From positions 1 through 8,592 of the forward strand of contig BQJH01000117.1 in the NCBI GenBank assembly GCA_021604605.1: DNA of 8,592 bases, written 5' to 3'. This DNA comes from Hyphococcus sp. (lineage in GTDB: Bacteria > Pseudomonadota > Alphaproteobacteria > Caulobacterales > Parvularculaceae). Of this stretch, positions 5,271 to 8,592 are shown in pieces. Position 1 is the stretch's first letter. Each line of letters opens with the position of its first letter. Below the pieces are notes generated by a model, which searched no databases, was not told the origin of the DNA, and saw nothing but the letters and a program-made list of their open reading frames with translations. Position numbers and translations under genes: made by a program.

Positions 5271-7925
5271 ATGACGTCCTTGAAAGATATCCGCGCGCAT
5301 TTCCTCGATTTTTTCGCTGATCGTGATCATTTTATTGCGCCGTCTGCGCCGCTGGTGCCGCAGAACGATCCGACCTTGCTGTTCGTCAATGCGGGCATGG
5401 TGCCGTTCAAGAATGTTTTTACAGGCGCTGAAAAGCGTGATTACGATCGTGCGGCGTCATCGCAAAAATGCGTCCGCGCTGGCGGCAAGCACAATGACCT
5501 GGATAATGTCGGTTATACGGCGCGCCATCACACCTTTTTCGAGATGCTCGGCAATTTCTCATTCGGTGACTATTTTAAAGAACAGGCGATCGATAATGCC
5601 TGGACCCTCGTTCACAAAGAGCTCGGACTTGCCGCTGACCGGTTGACGGTCACGGTTTATCATACGGATGATGAAGCATTTGATCTGTGGCGCAAGATCG
5701 CCGGTCTGCCCGAAGAACGGATCATCCGTATTCCCACCAATGATAATTTCTGGGCCATGGGTGATACTGGCCCGTGCGGGCCGTGTTCTGAAATCTTTTA
5801 TGATCACGGCGATCACATTGCGGGTGGTCCTCCCGGTTCGCCGGATGAGGATGGTGATCGTTTCGTCGAGATTTGGAACCTCGTTTTCATGCAGTTTGAA
5901 AAGCATGGCGATGGACGTCAGGAAGACTTACCCAAGCCTTCGATCGATACAGGCATGGGGCTCGAACGAATTGCTGCTGTTTTGCAAGGTGTTCACGACA
6001 ATTATGATATCGATTTATTTCAGACATTGATTGGCGCGTCCGTTGATTTGACCGGGCGTAAAGCAGAAGGCGCGGACGCGCCGGCGCACCGCGTGATTGC
6101 TGATCACTTGCGTGCCGCCAGTTTCCTGATCGCCGATGGCGTGGCGCCGTCGAATGAAGGACGGGGATATGTTTTGCGTCGGATCATGCGGCGGGCCATG
6201 CGCTATGCTCATGGGCTTGGCGCGCGTGATCCGTTGCTCGCTAAACTTGCTCCTTTGCTGGTGCGGGAAATGGGCGGCGCTTTCCCGGAATTGTCTCGGG
6301 CTGAAACGCTGATTGTTGAAACGCTTACTTCCGAAGAGCACAAATTCCGCAGCCTTTTAGAGCGTGGGTTGAAGCTCCTGGAAGATGAAACCTCCGGCCT
6401 GTCAGAAGGGGAAGCCCTCTCTGGTAAGGCGGCGTTTAAACTCTATGACACTTATGGATTTCCGCTCGACCTGACGCAGGATGCGCTTCGCCGTGAGGGC
6501 CGAGAAGTCAATACAGCGGAATTTGATGAAGCCATGGAAGCACAACGCGCGGCGGCGCGCGCTGCCTGGTCAGGTTCAGGCGACACGGCTGATGAAAGCG
6601 TGTGGTTTGATTTGCGGGCGGAACACGGCGCGACAGAATTTCTTGGCTATATTCATGATGAGGCCGATGGCGTTGTACAGGCCATCATCAAAAACAGTGC
6701 TGTTGCAGATAAAGCTGCAAAAGGTGACAAGATTGAACTCGTCGTCAACCAGTCTCCTTTTTATGCTGAGTCAGGCGGTCAGGCAGGTGACGCCGGTGAA
6801 ATTCGCTCGTCATCGGGCGCTCGAATTGTCATCACCGATGTGAAAAAACGCGCCGGCGCCTTGTTCAGCCATATGGGTAAGGTCACAGAAGGTGAGTTGA
6901 AACTTGGCGATGAAGTTCATCTGTCAATTGATGTGGCGCGCCGCGCCCGCACGCGCTCAAATCACTCTGCGACCCATTTGATGCATGCCGCATTGCGCAA
7001 CGTGCTGGGTGAGCATGTCACGCAAAAAGGTTCATTGGTGGCTGAAGACCGTTTTCGGTTTGATTTTGCAAACCCCAAGTCCGTCAGCACAGAAGAGATC
7101 AGCGCTATTGAGGCTGAGGTGAATGCTGTCATTCGTCAGAACTCTCCGGTGCAAACCCGGATCATGCCTTATGATGATGCGGTTGAGTCGGGCGCAATGG
7201 CCCTTTTCGGCGAAAAATATGACGATGATGTTCGCGTCCTGACGATGGGCGCCGCGCTCGATGGTTCAGACAAGCCATATTCAGTTGAATTATGCGGCGG
7301 CACTCATGTTGATCGCGTCGGCGATATTGCGCTTTTTAAAGTAATTAGTGAGAGCGCCGTCTCCGCGGGTGTGCGCCGGGTTGAAGCACTAACAGGCGAA
7401 GCGGCGCGGCAATATCTGGAAGGTCAGGCGAGCCTTGTTCGCTCGGCGTCAGATGCGTTGAAAACGCCGCCGGATAATTTACCCGACCGGGTCAGCGCGC
7501 TGATTGCGGAACGTCGTCAGTTAGAACGTGATTTAGCAGAAGCGAAAAAAGCGCTGGCCATGGGCGGCGGTACTGCGACGCCGGCAGATGAAATTAAAGA
7601 AATTGCTGGCGTAAAATTTCTCGGTAAGGTTCTCGATGGCGTTGCTGCGAAAGACCTGCGCGGATTAATCGATGACGCTAAGAAAAAAATGGGATCAGGC
7701 GTCGCTGTCTTTATCGGCGTCAATGATGGCAAGGCCGCTTTGGTTATTGGCGTTAGCGACGACTTAAAAGATCGTGTGTCAGCGGTTGATCTGGTGCGGG
7801 TCGGCGCGGAAGCCGTTGGCGGCAAAGGCGGCGGCGGGCGGCCAGATATGGCGCAGGCGGGGGGGCCGAACGGCGCCAAAGCGGCGGATGCCATTGAGGC
7901 GATCGAAAAAGCGATCGCCTCATAA
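5271..7925 (+). CDS. alaS: Alanine--tRNA ligase (AlaRS)
   Basis: AlaRS charges tRNA-Ala in the cytoplasm and edits mischarged Ser/Gly. The 884-residue protein is full length and carries all expected domains. The class II catalytic core spans about 1-240: FVNAGMVPFKNVF (38-50), HHTFFEMLGNFSFGDYFK (86-103, motif 2 region), DTGPCGPCSEI (165-175), and motif 3 DTGMGLERIAAVLQG (226-240). A tRNA-recognition helical region follows. The editing domain has the zinc-type ligands His565 and His569 (NHSATH) and Cys675 and His679 (CGGTH). A coiled-coil-like stretch (about 725-755) leads to the C-Ala domain, with the glycine-rich GGGGRPDMAQAGG at 853-865. The Shine-Dalgarno is poor (AGCAGG, 8 bases before ATG), but N-terminal homology (TSLKDIRAHFLDFF) fixes the start. 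The stop lies 16 bases from that of the convergent DUF2807 gene. Confidence 0.99.
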   Translation: MTSLKDIRAHFLDFFADRDHFIAPSAPLVPQNDPTLLFVNAGMVPFKNVFTGAEKRDYDRAASSQKCVRAGGKHNDLDNVGYTARHHTFFEMLGNFSFGDYFKEQAIDNAWTLVHKELGLAADRLTVTVYHTDDEAFDLWRKIAGLPEERIIRIPTNDNFWAMGDTGPCGPCSEIFYDHGDHIAGGPPGSPDEDGDRFVEIWNLVFMQFEKHGDGRQEDLPKPSIDTGMGLERIAAVLQGVHDNYDIDLFQTLIGASVDLTGRKAEGADAPAHRVIADHLRAASFLIADGVAPSNEGRGYVLRRIMRRAMRYAHGLGARDPLLAKLAPLLVREMGGAFPELSRAETLIVETLTSEEHKFRSLLERGLKLLEDETSGLSEGEALSGKAAFKLYDTYGFPLDLTQDALRREGREVNTAEFDEAMEAQRAAARAAWSGSGDTADESVWFDLRAEHGATEFLGYIHDEADGVVQAIIKNSAVADKAAKGDKIELVVNQSPFYAESGGQAGDAGEIRSSSGARIVITDVKKRAGALFSHMGKVTEGELKLGDEVHLSIDVARRARTRSNHSATHLMHAALRNVLGEHVTQKGSLVAEDRFRFDFANPKSVSTEEISAIEAEVNAVIRQNSPVQTRIMPYDDAVESGAMALFGEKYDDDVRVLTMGAALDGSDKPYSVELCGGTHVDRVGDIALFKVISESAVSAGVRRVEALTGEAARQYLEGQASLVRSASDALKTPPDNLPDRVSALIAERRQLERDLAEAKKALAMGGGTATPADEIKEIAGVKFLGKVLDGVAAKDLRGLIDDAKKKMGSGVAVFIGVNDGKAALVIGVSDDLKDRVSAVDLVRVGAEAVGGKGGGGRPDMAQAGGPNGAKAADAIEAIEKAIAS
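7895..7922. other. Perfect 11-bp stem-loop across the alaS stop codon
   Basis: TGAGGCGATCG (7895-7905) is exactly complementary to CGATCGCCTCA (7912-7922), with loop AAAAAG. It covers the last alaS codons and the last residue before the TAA. No T-run follows closely on either strand, so it is a candidate 3'-end stabiliser or weak two-way terminator for the convergent pair rather than a textbook terminator. Confidence 0.55.
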
Positions 7926-7941
7926 AACCACACTGATTATT

Positions 7942-8586
7942 TTAGTCAGCTATCGACACGGCAGCGCCGGAAGATTTATCGATGTTAGTGTTTTGTGGGT
8001 TGCCATGAACCGTTGTGGCGGCCCCGCTGGATGCATCGACTGTTGCGCTTTGGGATGCATAAACATGCGTTGCAGCGCCTGAAGAGGCATCAACGATTGC
8101 GTTGTCGCATTTTAGGTCTTGTGCATCCGTGCTGGCGCCGCTGCTGACGTCAACGACAATTGTTTCACATGACCCACTTAATTCAACGGAAGCCCCGCTA
8201 GAAACATCGGCGTTAAAATCTGATGCTTTAATGCCACTCGCGTTAACGCTTGAGCCGCTGGAGGCATCGATGCCCTCAAGTCGAGGCATCGTGATGGTCA
8301 CCGTAACTTTTGGTGCGCGGCCGCGATTATAAAACTTTTTTGTTCTGCCAATTTTCAATGCGTCACCGCGCTGTTCAATTTTCAGCGTCTCGAGGCCCTT
8401 AGGCTCAGCTTCGGCGCGGACCGAATAGTCGCCGCCAACCGTAATGTTGGTGATAATCCCTGCGGAGATATCGGCCTCAGTAAAGCCGGTAAATTCATAG
8501 GTTTTTGTTTCAGCGATTGCGGCGCTGGTTGTAAGCGCTACGCCCGATAAAATAGCGGCACAGATATATTGTTTTTTTAGTGTCAT
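7942..8586 (-). CDS. Exported DUF2807/GIN-domain-like beta-repeat protein
   Basis: A 214-residue exported protein; its function is not known. Residues 1-25 are a signal peptide (MTLKKQYICAAILSG, then TTSAAIA before ETKT). Residues 26-100 look like the opening of the head-GIN (DUF2807) domain: YEFTGFTEADISAGIITNITVGG followed by a KIEQRGDALKIG segment. Residues 105-214 are six imperfect repeats of about 19 residues, each centred on SSG (109-111, 129-131, 148-150, 168-170, 186-188, 205-207), usually as D-x-SSG-A/S. This fits stacked rungs of a right-handed parallel beta structure. Cys140 and Cys160 lie at nearly equivalent places in adjacent repeats. The start at 8586 is near the window edge, so only CGGGAT is visible upstream. 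It is convergent with alaS. An adhesin-like or surface role is possible but unproven. Confidence 0.87.
   Translation of the reverse strand: MTLKKQYICAAILSGVALTTSAAIAETKTYEFTGFTEADISAGIITNITVGGDYSVRAEAEPKGLETLKIEQRGDALKIGRTKKFYNRGRAPKVTVTITMPRLEGIDASSGSSVNASGIKASDFNADVSSGASVELSGSCETIVVDVSSGASTDAQDLKCDNAIVDASSGAATHVYASQSATVDASSGAATTVHGNPQNTNIDKSSGAAVSIAD
7945..8274 (-). repeat. Six degenerate ~57-base tandem repeats within the DUF2807 gene
   Basis: The SSG cores recur every 18-20 codons (spacings 20, 19, 20, 18, 19). At DNA level the units have diverged, so the repeat is clearest in the protein. The fourth and fifth units share VDASSGAAT exactly, suggesting the most recent duplication. Confidence 0.75.
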
Positions 8587-8592
8587 ATCCCG

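Noticed and set aside
7517..7933. 138-residue minus-strand frame over the alaS 3' end
   Set aside because: It is antisense to the conserved AlaRS C-terminal domain, and its Ala/Pro-rich composition is that of a shadow frame.
1..8592. Search for transposons, CRISPR, phage, tRNA/rRNA or defence genes
   Set aside because: No transposase-like product, terminal inverted repeats, spaced direct repeats or RNA-gene signatures were seen, and the gene content is core chromosomal.

Overview
This window looks like ordinary chromosomal DNA from an alphaproteobacterium. The evidence is a canonical RecA, a GAAC/GTTC-type (alphaproteobacterial) SOS operator in front of recA, and recA followed closely by alaS, a gene order seen in Caulobacter and relatives. 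Base composition is moderate rather than very GC-rich, and I cannot name the genus from the sequence alone.

Layout. The left third holds two minus-strand envelope genes: an AsmA-family protein cut off by the window edge (3-1250), then a secreted alpha/beta hydrolase (1353-2150). The hydrolase is divergent from a plus-strand gene for a six-helix inner-membrane protein of unknown role (2281-3213). A 331-base non-coding stretch (3214-3544) ends in the recA promoter, with a LexA operator lying across its spacer and -10 element. Then come recA (3545-4636), a small VOC-fold protein (4755-5123), a strong intrinsic terminator (5188-5219 plus a T-rich tail) and alaS (5271-7925). Convergent to alaS, with only 16 bases between the stop codons, is an exported DUF2807/GIN-like protein built from six SSG-centred repeats (7942-8586).

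How the genes relate. RecA (DNA repair and SOS induction) and AlaRS (translation) are core functions. The VOC gene lies between them and is probably read partly from recA, because the only convincing terminator before alaS is downstream of VOC. The flanking genes are all envelope-related: AsmA, a periplasmic hydrolase, a membrane protein and an exported beta-repeat protein. They do not form an evident pathway together.

I found no mobile element, CRISPR array, tRNA or rRNA, phage gene or defence system, and nothing that amounts to a previously undescribed system. The points most worth a second look are the three-half-site SOS operator, the stem-loops around recA and at the end of alaS, and the repeat architecture of the DUF2807 protein.
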